Assembly (NCBI GenBank): GCA_900543505.1 | Contig: UQSB01000050.1 | Span: 1 to 15,704 of the forward strand | DNA: 15,704 nt | Source of the DNA: an uncultured Collinsella sp. | Lineage (GTDB): Bacteria; Actinomycetota; Coriobacteriia; Coriobacteriales; Coriobacteriaceae | Reading direction: 5' to 3' | Shown: piece after piece, positions 6,666 to 12,868 of the stretch | How the letters are laid out: every line of letters starts with the position of its first letter | Numbering within the stretch: position 1 is the stretch's first letter | Made by a program: the position numbers and the translations under genes | Notes under the pieces: generated by a model | The model's database searches: none | Told to the model about the DNA's origin: nothing | What the model saw: only the letters and a program-made list of their open reading frames with translations

Positions 6666-7604
6666 TTACTTTGCGCTGGTGAGGACGCCGGTGGTGTCGA
6701 ACGCCGGGGTGAAGCTCTCGTCTACCGCTCCGCCTTCTTGCCAAAACATCGTCGTAAAGCCCAGGTCGTCGGCATGGTCGAGCACCTGCTCGTACTCCTC
6801 GCGCGTCACGGCGCGCGCCAGGTCGCCGCCTTGTTCGCACATGAGGGCATTGGGCGTGTACTGGTTCATGACCGAGATCGGCACGTCGCCCACCGTCTGC
6901 CACACCAGGTCCAACACGCGGCACGAATCGTCCGCATGCCCCGGCAGCACCAGATGACGCACGATTATGCCGCGCCTCATGAGCCCGTCCTTGTCTACCA
7001 GCTCTCCCCCGCGGCGCTCAATCTCGCGCGCCATCTGGGCCAGACCCGACACGGCCACGCGCGGGTAGTCCTGAATATGAGAAAGCGACTGCGCAAGCCC
7101 GGCATCGGCATATTTAAAGTCCGTAAGCCACACGTCGACCAGGTCGCCCAGCGCTGCCACGGCACTCGCGCGCTCGTAACCACTCGTGTTGTAGACAATT
7201 GGGATGACCAGTCCGCGCTCCCGAGCTGCGGCAATCGCGGCCGGCAGCAGGTGAGCATAATGCGTCGCCGTCACCAGATTGATGTTATTGGCACCTTGGT
7301 CCTGCAGCTCCAGCATAATCTCGACCAGGCGCTCGGGCGAAATCTCAAGCCCAAAATTGCCCGTCGAGATCTCGTGGTTCTGGCAATAGATACATTTGAG
7401 CGAGCAGCCGCTAAAGAAGATCGTGCCCGAACCGGCCTCGCCCGAGATAGGCGGCTCCTCCCACATATGAAGCGCCGCGCGGGCCACCTTGAGCGTGTCA
7501 TCGGCACCGCATACGCCGTGCGCACCCTCGTCGCGCACCGCACCGCAACGGCGCGGACACAAATGGCAGGCGGGCGAAAAAAGTTCGGTCAACGGCGTCG
7601 GCAT
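6666..7604 (-). CDS. Radical SAM protein, PflX-like (pyruvate formate-lyase activating enzyme related)
   Basis: A 312-residue predicted radical SAM enzyme. GCSLKCIYCQN carries the CX3CX2C motif (Cys67, Cys71, Cys74) that binds the [4Fe-4S] cluster which cleaves S-adenosylmethionine. An N-terminal Cys-rich segment (CHLCPRRC, Cys13/16/20, and Cys32) precedes it, as in the PflX/COG1313 type rather than in classical PflA. The target protein is unknown; no pyruvate formate-lyase or other glycyl radical enzyme gene is nearby. The ATG at 7602-7604 was chosen because TTTGGAG lies 9 nt upstream; the TTG five codons earlier is itself part of that ribosome-binding site. Upstream there is a strong -35 (TTGACA) and an AATCGT/ACGATT inverted repeat; downstream is the 31-bp palindrome. 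Family call is firm, specific function is not. Confidence 0.9.
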   Translation of the reverse strand: MPTPLTELFSPACHLCPRRCGAVRDEGAHGVCGADDTLKVARAALHMWEEPPISGEAGSGTIFFSGCSLKCIYCQNHEISTGNFGLEISPERLVEIMLELQDQGANNINLVTATHYAHLLPAAIAAARERGLVIPIVYNTSGYERASAVAALGDLVDVWLTDFKYADAGLAQSLSHIQDYPRVAVSGLAQMAREIERRGGELVDKDGLMRRGIIVRHLVLPGHADDSCRVLDLVWQTVGDVPISVMNQYTPNALMCEQGGDLARAVTREEYEQVLDHADDLGFTTMFWQEGGAVDESFTPAFDTTGVLTSAK

Positions 7605-7686
7605 AAAAACATGCTCCAAAACAACGATTCAGCAGCTCAAACGTAAAGGGACCAACCGCACAGACGGCTCGAGCCCAAGGCGCCGT

Positions 7687-7703
7687 AATCGTCCGACACG
7701 ATT
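7687..7703. promoter_or_regulatory. Candidate operator (AATCGT-5-ACGATT) in a divergent promoter region
   Basis: A perfect 6-bp inverted repeat with a 5-nt spacer. It overlaps the predicted -10 (7688-7693) of the minus-strand radical SAM gene, whose -35 TTGACA is at 7711-7716 with 17-nt spacing. It also lies just upstream of a plus-strand TATAAT (7706-7711). No regulator is identified; short palindromes occur by chance. Confidence 0.35.
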
Positions 7704-7705
7704 TT

Positions 7706-7711
7706 TATAAT
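7706..7711 (+). promoter_or_regulatory. -10 box (TATAAT) for the downstream non-coding RNA
   Basis: A perfect TATAAT on the plus strand would start transcription near 7718, giving a transcript of about 180 nt ending at the terminator at 7870-7898. No good -35 box is visible. A second possible -10, TATGAT, is at 7742-7747. Confidence 0.45.
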
Positions 7712-7717
7712 GTCAAG

Positions 7718-7899
7718 ACTGGAATCGACAAAGTGCCGCTTTATGATGTAGGTATTCCGCCCCCCGCGGAGCAACTGGGTGAACCGTCGCGTTTATTTAG
7801 GGAGCCCACACAGTCGTACCTAGTACAGGTATCCTTCGTTGTTAAGGACGCTGGAACAGTCGATGAGGGCACCCACCTGTTTTAGGTGGGTTCATTTTC
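7718..7899 (+). ncRNA. Structured non-coding RNA, possibly 6S RNA
   Basis: No protein reading frame explains this conserved-looking stretch, which has a -10 box before it and an intrinsic terminator at its end. Visible helices: TCCGC/GCGGA (7756-7770), TACCT/AGGTA and TCCTT/AAGGA placed side by side and closed by CAG..CG/CGCTG (about 7811-7852), and a possible closing stem ATCGAC (7724-7729) with GTCGAT (7860-7865). The length (about 180 nt), free-standing transcription unit and the 3' block ending in a GGCACCCACCT/AGGTGGG terminator resemble 6S RNA (ssrS), the regulator that mimics an open promoter and binds housekeeping RNA polymerase. That identity is my pattern-based guess; a cis-acting leader for the gene at 8130 is the main alternative, but 230 nt of extra sequence follows the terminator. 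Confidence 0.5.
7870..7898 (+). terminator. Intrinsic terminator of the non-coding RNA
   Basis: ACCCACCT (7871-7878) and AGGTGGGT (7884-7891) form an 8-bp stem with loop GTTTT, followed by TCATTTT. Confidence 0.8.
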
Positions 7900-7910
7900 G
7901 TAACGTGGGG

Positions 7911-7937
7911 GGTGGTTTTCATTTGCCGAAAACCACC
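7911..7937. repeat. Perfect 10-bp hairpin GGTGGTTTTC/GAAAACCACC
   Basis: GGTGGTTTTC (7911-7920) pairs with GAAAACCACC (7928-7937) around the loop ATTTGCC. It directly follows the terminator of the non-coding RNA. Its arms share GGTGGTTTT with the GGGGACAGGCACC elements but the apex is different. The remaining sequence to 8129 holds no convincing reading frame, and I could not assign a promoter for the gene at 8130. Confidence 0.65.
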
Positions 7938-8129
7938 ATTACAGCCCATATGGATCCCCGCCGGTATCCCGACAAGCCATCGACAACATCCCAATATCTG
8001 GTAAGCGCGTGATTATCGCTGCATGCAATTCCATGCACCCCCCGTGGTCGAGTATCATGGTTCGGCTATGCCCTTTGCGCATGGCGTTCTTCTGACCTTT
8101 TCCTTCGACGCTTGGCGGTTTTTAGATTC

Positions 8130-9329
8130 ATGGCTTCATCCCCGAGCTACATACCGTACCTATGCGTGGCAGCGGCGGCCTTTATCACGACCTTCCTCAT
8201 GGTGCCCCTGGTCAAGCGCTTGGCAATTAAGCTCGACGCCGTCGACTATCCTTCCAAGCGCCGCATCAACACCAAGCCCATCCCGCGTTTGGGCGGAACG
8301 GCGGTGTTTTTGGGCCTGGTCGTTGCCTGCATTGTGCAAATCCTAGGCACCTGGCACCTAGGCTGGCCGCCCGTCCTGGTGCCGCACCCGCGCCTTCACA
8401 TTAGCTATCCCATGCTGGCGCTCTCCTTTACCGTCATCTTTGCGACCGGCGCTATCGACGACGTCATCCAGCTCAAGCCCAAGCAAAAGCTAGCCGGACA
8501 GGTCCTCGCCGCGCTTATCGCCTGTATCGGCGGCCTGCGGATCGGCGTCATCGTCAACCCGTTTGCCCCCGGCGAGATCATGCTCGGATGGCTCGCCTAC
8601 CCCATCACCGTGATCTATCTGGTGGCATTCACCAACATCATTAACCTCATCGACGGCCTCGACGGCTTGGCCACGGGCATCTGCGGCATCGCGTCGTTCA
8701 CCATGTTTTCGATGGCCGTTCTCTCGGGCCGCATCGACGCCGCCGCGCTCTCCATTGCGCTCTTTGGCGCTTGCCTGGCCTTTTTGCGCTACAACTTCAA
8801 CCCCGCAAGCATCTTCTTGGGCGACTCGGGGTCGTTGCTTCTGGGCTTTGCACTGGGCTCCATCTCGCTGCTCAACGTGAGCCGCACCGCCGCGCTCACC
8901 TCGCTTATCATCCCGCTCATCGTTGCCGGCGTGCCCATCATCGACACGTTTAGCGCCATTGTGCGCCGCAAGCGCGCCCACATTAGCATCGGGCAGGCCG
9001 ACAAGGGCCACATCCACCACCGCCTGATCCAAGAGGGCTACAACCAAAAGCAGGCAGTGCTCCTCATCTACGCCTGGTGCATCATGCTTTCGGCCGGCGC
9101 CGCCGCGATTAACCAGGTCGAGGTGCCCATGCGCGTGCTCATCTTTACCGTACTCGCCATTGGCTCGGCGGCCTTTGCCAAGCACCTGCACCTGTTTGAG
9201 CCCGTGCTGCGCCACCATTACAACAAGCGCACGCACGAGGACGAGCTCGTCACCCCCGACGATCCCGCCTTTAAGCAGGAGGAGCAGGCGGCAGAAGAAC
9301 GCAGGGAGGAGCGCCACCACAGGCGCTAG
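8130..9329 (+). CDS. Polyprenyl-phosphate GlcNAc-1-phosphate transferase (MraY/WecA/TagO family)
   Basis: Integral membrane enzyme predicted to move a sugar-1-phosphate (usually GlcNAc) from a UDP-sugar to undecaprenyl or decaprenyl phosphate, starting a cell-wall glycopolymer such as teichoic acid-like polymer, linkage unit or capsule. The 399-residue protein is strongly hydrophobic with about ten or eleven membrane segments. Family motifs: AIDDVIQLKPKQKL (108-121), NLIDGLDGLATG (172-183), FLGDSGS (229-235) and the cytoplasmic DKGHIHHRL (291-299), the HIHH form seen in WecA/TagO rather than in MraY. A charged tail (EEQAAEERREERHHRR) ends it. The ATG at 8130 was preferred to a TTG six codons upstream; neither has a strong ribosome-binding site. 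No other envelope genes are adjacent, so the exact polymer is unknown. Confidence 0.92.
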   Translation: MASSPSYIPYLCVAAAAFITTFLMVPLVKRLAIKLDAVDYPSKRRINTKPIPRLGGTAVFLGLVVACIVQILGTWHLGWPPVLVPHPRLHISYPMLALSFTVIFATGAIDDVIQLKPKQKLAGQVLAALIACIGGLRIGVIVNPFAPGEIMLGWLAYPITVIYLVAFTNIINLIDGLDGLATGICGIASFTMFSMAVLSGRIDAAALSIALFGACLAFLRYNFNPASIFLGDSGSLLLGFALGSISLLNVSRTAALTSLIIPLIVAGVPIIDTFSAIVRRKRAHISIGQADKGHIHHRLIQEGYNQKQAVLLIYAWCIMLSAGAAAINQVEVPMRVLIFTVLAIGSAAFAKHLHLFEPVLRHHYNKRTHEDELVTPDDPAFKQEEQAAEERREERHHRR

Positions 9330-9378
9330 GGTAAGCTGCCGAGGCTGCGCCCAGGCGCCGCCGGCCAAACGCGCAGCC
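9310..9378 (+). other. Two hairpins at the end of the glycosyltransferase gene, possible terminator without T-run
   Basis: AGCGCC (9310-9315) pairs with GGCGCT (9322-9327), covering the last codons and stop; GGCTGCGC (9343-9350) pairs with GCGCAGCC (9371-9378) around a GC-rich loop. No T-run follows, so a factor-independent terminator is not assured. The rest of the gap to trpS has a TATCAT at 9454-9459 that could be the trpS -10, without a clear -35. Confidence 0.35.
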
Positions 9379-9490
9379 ACGCCGCGCCCATCGCACATGC
9401 CGCCGCTCTCCCGCCCCTCGCGTACTTACGCCCCGACCCTCCAATAAACGCGTTATCATCTTGACCCATGAACATACGTTAGGAGCAATC

Positions 9491-10540
9491 ATGCCAAACG
9501 AGAACAGCTACGAAGTCGCGCTGCAAAAGAGCAACGCCATTCGCGAGGGCCTGGCCAAAACGCCCGAGAAGTTCACCATGCTCACCGGCGACCGCCCCAC
9601 CGGCCGTCTGCACCTGGGTCACTACTTCGGCACCCTCAAGGGCCGTGTTGAGCTGCAGAACATGGGCGCCAAGACCAACGTGCTCATCGCCGACTACCAA
9701 GTCATCACTGACCGCGATACGACCGAGCACATCCAGGACAACGTGTACAACATGGTCATGGACTACCTTGCCTGCGGCATCGACCCCGACAAGACCATGA
9801 TCTACGCGCACTCCGCCGTACCCGCCGCAAACCAGCTCATGCTGCCGTTCCTGTCGCTGGTCTCCGAGGCCGAGCTGGCGCGCAACCCCACGGTCAAGGC
9901 CGAGATGGAGGCCTCGGGCCACGAGCTCACCGGCCTTCTGCTCACCTACCCGGTGCACCAGGCCTGCGACATCCTGTTCTGCAAGGGCAATGTGGTGCCC
10001 GTCGGTCGCGACCAGCTGCCGCACATCGAGCTCACCCGCACCATCGCCCGCCGCTTTAACAACCGTTACGGCAAGGTGTTCCCCGAGGTCGACGCGCTGC
10101 TGTCCGAGAGCCCGCTGCTGCCCGGCCTGGACGGGCGCAAGATGAGCAAGAGCTACGGCAACGCCATTAACATCTCGATGACCGCCGAGGAGACGGCCAA
10201 GCGCATCAAGAAGAGCCAGACCGACTCCGAGCGCATGATCACGTTCGATCCCGAGAATCGCCCCGGCGTGTCCGGCCTGCTTTCAACCGCCGCCATCTGC
10301 ACCGGCCGTTCCGAGGTCGAGATTGCCGAGGAGATTGGCATGGGCGGCTCCGGCCAGCTCAAGAAGTACGTGACCGAGGCCGTCAACGAGTACTTCGCGC
10401 CGATCCGCGAGCGTCGTCAGCGCTATGAGAACGATCTGGACTATGTGAAGGACGTGCTGCACGAGGGCAACCGTCGCGCCAACGAGATTGCCGAGCAGAC
10501 CCTGGCCGAGGTTCAGGACGCCATGGGCATGGTGTACTAG
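9491..10540 (+). CDS. trpS: Tryptophan--tRNA ligase
   Basis: Class I aminoacyl-tRNA synthetase that charges tRNA-Trp, cytosolic. The 349-residue protein has the TrpRS-type N-terminal signature GDRPTGRLHLGHYFG (33-47, the HIGH motif as HLGH), VGRDQLPHIELTR (171-183) and KMSKS (217-221, in DGRKMSKSYGNAI). Length matches bacterial TrpRS. The ATG at 9491 follows AGGAG by 5 nt, which decides the start; the in-frame TTG at 9461 is ten codons upstream and lacks support. There is no T-box leader in the 160-bp upstream gap: no long leader and no anticodon-specifier architecture. Convergent with the alkyltransferase gene downstream; two tandem hairpins lie between. Confidence 0.97.
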   Translation: MPNENSYEVALQKSNAIREGLAKTPEKFTMLTGDRPTGRLHLGHYFGTLKGRVELQNMGAKTNVLIADYQVITDRDTTEHIQDNVYNMVMDYLACGIDPDKTMIYAHSAVPAANQLMLPFLSLVSEAELARNPTVKAEMEASGHELTGLLLTYPVHQACDILFCKGNVVPVGRDQLPHIELTRTIARRFNNRYGKVFPEVDALLSESPLLPGLDGRKMSKSYGNAINISMTAEETAKRIKKSQTDSERMITFDPENRPGVSGLLSTAAICTGRSEVEIAEEIGMGGSGQLKKYVTEAVNEYFAPIRERRQRYENDLDYVKDVLHEGNRRANEIAEQTLAEVQDAMGMVY

Positions 10541-10566
10541 GCAAAGCGCCTTCGCACAACATAGAC

Positions 10567-10634
10567 GGTGAGGCTGAATCCTCACCGAAACAGGAACAGG
10601 CCCGCTGGCAGATAGTTGCCAGCGGGCCTGTTCC
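10567..10634 (+). terminator. Two tandem hairpins after trpS
   Basis: GGTGAGG (10567-10573) pairs with CCTCACC (10580-10586), loop CTGAAT. Immediately after, an uninterrupted 18-bp stem (10593-10610 with 10617-10634, loop GATAGT) is present, rich in GC. Neither has a T-run on the plus strand; on the minus strand the large stem is followed by TGTTTC. They probably protect or end the trpS message, but the mechanism is uncertain. Confidence 0.55.
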
Positions 10635-10807
10635 CGAAGTACACCGTTGAATCGCACAGAGGGGAGGAATGCGAATCAAACTCAACAGGGCAGGCTTTTT
10701 CATCGCCTATTGCCTGCTCCGTTGCTGAAAACAATATAGTTCACCGTGGTTTACTTTGCTGCGACAAACCGCGCCGCCATACCTTCTCCATAAGTTAACC
10801 TCGGTAA
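10635..10807. other. Intergenic stretch with no supported feature
   Basis: The gap between trpS and the alkyltransferase gene is about 330 bp. Outside the two hairpins (10567-10634) and the repeat element (10808-10855) I see only a possible 60-codon reading frame (10616-10798) that starts inside the hairpin, has no ribosome-binding site and no recognisable content. The sequence is more AT-rich than its surroundings from about 10720. Confidence 0.5.
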
Positions 10808-10855
10808 ACCTGCCAAAACCACCACAAAGGGGACAGGCACCTTTGTGGTGGTTTA
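10808..10855. repeat. GGGGACAGGCACC hairpin element, left copy of a 48-bp inverted pair
   Basis: The core hairpin has arms AAACCACCACAAAGG (10816-10830) and CCTTTGTGGTGGTTT (10840-10854), apex GGACAGGCA. It starts 17 nt past the alkyltransferase stop codon on the minus strand. The whole 48 bp, including the flank ACCTGCC, is exactly repeated in inverted orientation at 11221-11268 on the other side of the same gene. It could end transcripts from both trpS and the alkyltransferase gene. Confidence 0.9.
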
Positions 10856-10871
10856 AGCCACGGCAGAGCCG

Positions 10872-11192
10872 CTAGAGCCCTGCAAGCCAGCGACAGGCGG
10901 CCAAGTCGACGTGCATGTCGTCCTTAAACGCCACACCCTCCCCTAGCAAAAGCTCACGTTGAGCATCGGGACCGCCAAAAGCAAAACCATCGCATATGCG
11001 GCCATCGGCAAACACCACGCGGTGACAGGGAATCTCGCCGGGACGCGGATTGCCATGCAGGGCATACCCCACGTACCGCGCACTTCGTGGACGTCCAGCA
11101 AGCAGCGCCACCTGACCATACGTGGCGACCATCCCCTCGGGAATCTGCTCGACCACCTCGTACACCCGCTCAAAAAAGCCCTCAGACACCAT
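10872..11192 (-). CDS. Methylated-DNA--protein-cysteine methyltransferase, short form
   Basis: A 106-residue protein made only of the DNA-binding/active-site domain of the Ogt/MGMT family, which removes alkyl groups from O6-alkylguanine by irreversible transfer to its own cysteine. The acceptor motif is PCHRVV (Cys56). Other signatures are VATYGQVA (22-29), the helix-turn-helix region with RPRSARYVGYALHGNP and the finger arginine (about 34-49), and RELLLGEGVAF near the C-terminus. The N-terminal ribonuclease H-like domain of full MGMT is absent, as in alkyltransferase-like (ATL) proteins; unlike most ATLs, which have Trp at this position, the cysteine is kept, so it may be catalytic. The ATG at 11192 has GGGAG upstream. 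The gene is bracketed by perfect 48-bp inverted repeats. Confidence 0.9.
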   Translation of the reverse strand: MVSEGFFERVYEVVEQIPEGMVATYGQVALLAGRPRSARYVGYALHGNPRPGEIPCHRVVFADGRICDGFAFGGPDAQRELLLGEGVAFKDDMHVDLAACRWLAGL

Positions 11193-11220
11193 TGCTCACT
11201 CCCTTCCACCCGGAATAGCA

Positions 11221-11268
11221 TAAACCACCACAAAGGTGCCTGTCCCCTTTGTGGTGGTTTTGGCAGGT
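11221..11268. repeat. GGGGACAGGCACC hairpin element, right copy of a 48-bp inverted pair
   Basis: Core arms AAACCACCACAAAGG (11222-11236) and CCTTTGTGGTGGTTT (11246-11260), apex TGCCTGTCC, in reverse orientation to the copy at 10808-10855. The hairpin begins 11 nt after the degV stop codon (minus strand), so it can terminate degV and insulate the alkyltransferase gene. Confidence 0.9.
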
Positions 11269-11271
11269 GGG

Positions 11272-12126
11272 CTAGTTAACGGGCTGGAAGAAGGCTACGG
11301 CTACGGCGCCGGGGCCTACATGGGTGCCGATGGTGGCGCCGATGGTGTGAACGGGCAGTTCGCCCTCGGTGTGGCCAGCCCACAGTGCCGCGCTGTCCTC
11401 GATATACTTCTTGAGCACCGCATCCGAAAGGCCCGTATAGCCGAGCGCCAGCGGCATGGAAAAGTCGATGCCGCCCGCCTTTTCGACCTTCTGGTTGAGC
11501 AGGTTACGTCCGTTCTTGGAACCGCGCGCCTTGCCCAGCTGCACGATCAGACCGTCCTCGGCAGCCACCACGGGCTTTACGTTGAGCAGCGTACCCACGG
11601 CACCGGCCGCAGCAGACAGGCGACCGCCGCGCACCAGGTACTCCAGCGTCTCGAGCAGGCCGATGACGACCACGCGGTCGCGCACGGCCTCGACAGCCGC
11701 CGCAACCTGAGCCGCGCCCTGGCCCTCGTCCACCAGGCGCAGCGCATACTCGACCAGCACGCGCTCGCCCAAGGTCACGTTATTGCTGTCCACGACGAAC
11801 ATGTCGCCGCCCGGCGCCTCGGCAAGTGCCGTACGAGCACTCTGGTTGGTGCCCGAGAGCTTGGCGCCCACGGTAATAATCACGGCCTCATCGCCGGCCT
11901 CACGCGCTTCGGCAATCGCCTGCGAAAAGGCGTACGGGTTGACCTGACCGGTCTTGGGCAGCTCATCGCGCTCCACAAGCATCTCGTAAAAGCGCTGGTG
12001 ATCGATGTCGACGCCATCCATATACACATCGGTGCCAAAGGTGACGGACAGCGGCAGAACACGCAGAGCGGGGTGCTCCGCCGGCGACATATCGCTTGCG
12101 GAATCGGTAATAATGCGGACGGACAT
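11272..12126 (-). CDS. DegV family fatty-acid-binding protein (FakB-like)
   Basis: A 284-residue DegV/FakB fold protein. Characterised members bind a fatty acid and present it to the kinase FakA, which makes acyl phosphate for phospholipid synthesis. Visible signatures: RIITDSASD at the N-terminus (4-12), KTGQVNP (58-64), the carboxylate-binding SGT in KLSGTNQSA (89-97), VVDSNNVTLGE (111-121), LETLEYLVRGGRLSAAAGAVG (158-178) and HVGPGAVAVAFF near the end. The ATG at 12124-12126 was chosen because AAAGGA precedes it and the DegV fold begins there; a longer frame upstream adds 35 unlike residues. It lies 119 nt downstream of a MarR regulator on the same strand. No FakA (DAK-domain) gene is in the window, so the kinase partner must be elsewhere. 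Confidence 0.94.
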   Translation of the reverse strand: MSVRIITDSASDMSPAEHPALRVLPLSVTFGTDVYMDGVDIDHQRFYEMLVERDELPKTGQVNPYAFSQAIAEAREAGDEAVIITVGAKLSGTNQSARTALAEAPGGDMFVVDSNNVTLGERVLVEYALRLVDEGQGAAQVAAAVEAVRDRVVVIGLLETLEYLVRGGRLSAAAGAVGTLLNVKPVVAAEDGLIVQLGKARGSKNGRNLLNQKVEKAGGIDFSMPLALGYTGLSDAVLKKYIEDSAALWAGHTEGELPVHTIGATIGTHVGPGAVAVAFFQPVN

Positions 12127-12245
12127 AACGAATCCTTTCTTGCGCAGGTCCCGCGCGGGGAATTTTGACAGCAATGCCCCGGCACGGCATACGCGCTCAA
12201 ACGGGACTATGCAGTTTTTAATGGGAAGCAAATGCCTTGGCGGCC

Positions 12246-12695
12246 TTAGATCTCACGCAGGGTGTTGAGAATCGTACGCAGCGACGCATACATCTGCTCG
12301 CGCTGCTCCACACCCATAGCCTTACCGGTGGTGTCGAGCACCTCGCGAATGATGCGGTCCGCCTCGCTCATGCTCTCGCCGCCCAGAGCGGTCAGGCGCA
12401 CCGGGGCACGATACTTAACGGCTGCATCACCCGAGTCGTCGACCTCGACGTAGCCGCCCTCCTCCAGATGCGCGAGCGTGCGCGAGACGGCGGCACGGGT
12501 CACGCCTGCCATGCGAGCCAGGTCAGCGCCAGTCAGGCCGTCCTTGCTGCGCTCAAGATAGTACAGGCACATAACGTCGGAGCCCTTGAGGCCCAGCCTT
12601 GCGCCCTCGGATGTCTTAATGCGCTGGATCTCCTTGTAGAGCCCGCTGATCAGTCCGACAAAGTCCTCGAAACGTGTCTCGTCGTTCTGCTGCAT
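12246..12695 (-). CDS. MarR family transcriptional regulator
   Basis: A 149-residue winged helix-turn-helix protein of MarR type. The DNA-binding part is at about 35-100, with LTGADLARMAGVTRAAVSRTLAHLEEGGYVE covering the helix-turn-helix and the start of the wing, flanked by long helices for dimerisation. Such proteins usually repress their own gene and neighbours and respond to small molecules. The start ATG at 12693-12695 has GAAAGG about 12 nt upstream, a slightly long spacing. An imperfect palindrome lies at 12722-12741 ahead of it. The next gene on the strand is degV; in Firmicutes the MarR-type regulator FabT controls fatty-acid synthesis, so a lipid-related role is a reasonable guess only. 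Confidence 0.93.
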   Translation of the reverse strand: MQQNDETRFEDFVGLISGLYKEIQRIKTSEGARLGLKGSDVMCLYYLERSKDGLTGADLARMAGVTRAAVSRTLAHLEEGGYVEVDDSGDAAVKYRAPVRLTALGGESMSEADRIIREVLDTTGKAMGVEQREQMYASLRTILNTLREI

Positions 12696-12721
12696 GGGAG
12701 ACGACCGCCTTTCGCTTGCAT

Positions 12722-12741
12722 GATGCTAACGGGTAAACATC
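12722..12741. promoter_or_regulatory. Candidate operator upstream of the MarR gene
   Basis: GATGCTAAC-GG-GTAAACATC: the two 9-bp halves are complementary at 7 of 9 positions. It is centred about 36 bp before the MarR start codon and overlaps a possible minus-strand -10 TAAGAT (12739-12744). This is where autoregulatory MarR operators usually lie, but no -35 is convincing. Confidence 0.35.
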
Positions 12742-12799
12742 TTAGCCGCACAAGGCAACACCCATACCCAAATATCCCATTTGTTAACCCATCAACATA

Positions 12800-12840
12800 A
12801 AAACCACTACAAAGGGGACAGGCACCTTTGTAGTGGTTTT
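12800..12840. repeat. GGGGACAGGCACC hairpin element with a compensatory base-pair change
   Basis: Arms AAAACCACTACAAAGG (12800-12815) and CCTTTGTAGTGGTTTT (12825-12840), apex GGACAGGCA. Compared with the other copies, T12808 and A12832 replace C and G at paired positions, so pairing is kept. It lies 29 nt after the B3/4 gene stop codon on the minus strand, between that gene and the MarR promoter region. Confidence 0.9.
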
Positions 12841-12868
12841 GACCGGCGAACATGATCCGCAGGCGTCG

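Noticed and set aside
6549..7646. 365-codon plus-strand frame opposite the radical SAM gene
   Set aside because: Runs through the 31-bp palindrome and antisense to a gene with clear motifs and ribosome-binding site.
9330..9490. T-box or tryptophan-leader control of trpS
   Set aside because: Only 160 bp are available, and I see neither a T-box-like conserved bulge nor a leader peptide with tandem Trp codons.
10616..10798. Possible 60-codon gene after trpS
   Set aside because: Starts inside the loop of the 18-bp hairpin, has no ribosome-binding site and no membrane, signal or domain features.
12127..12231. 35-codon N-terminal extension of the DegV protein
   Set aside because: The DegV fold starts at the ATG at 12124-12126, which has a good AAAGGA site; the extension is unlike the family.
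10794..12788. GTTAAC found within 15 nt of three hairpin elements (10794-10799, 11275-11280, 12783-12788)
   Set aside because: About two such hexamers are expected by chance in this window, one lies in the degV coding end, and the other copies lack it; probably coincidence.
11236..12800. Plus-strand frames opposite degV and the MarR gene
   Set aside because: Both are antisense to recognised genes and start or end in repeat elements; no support.
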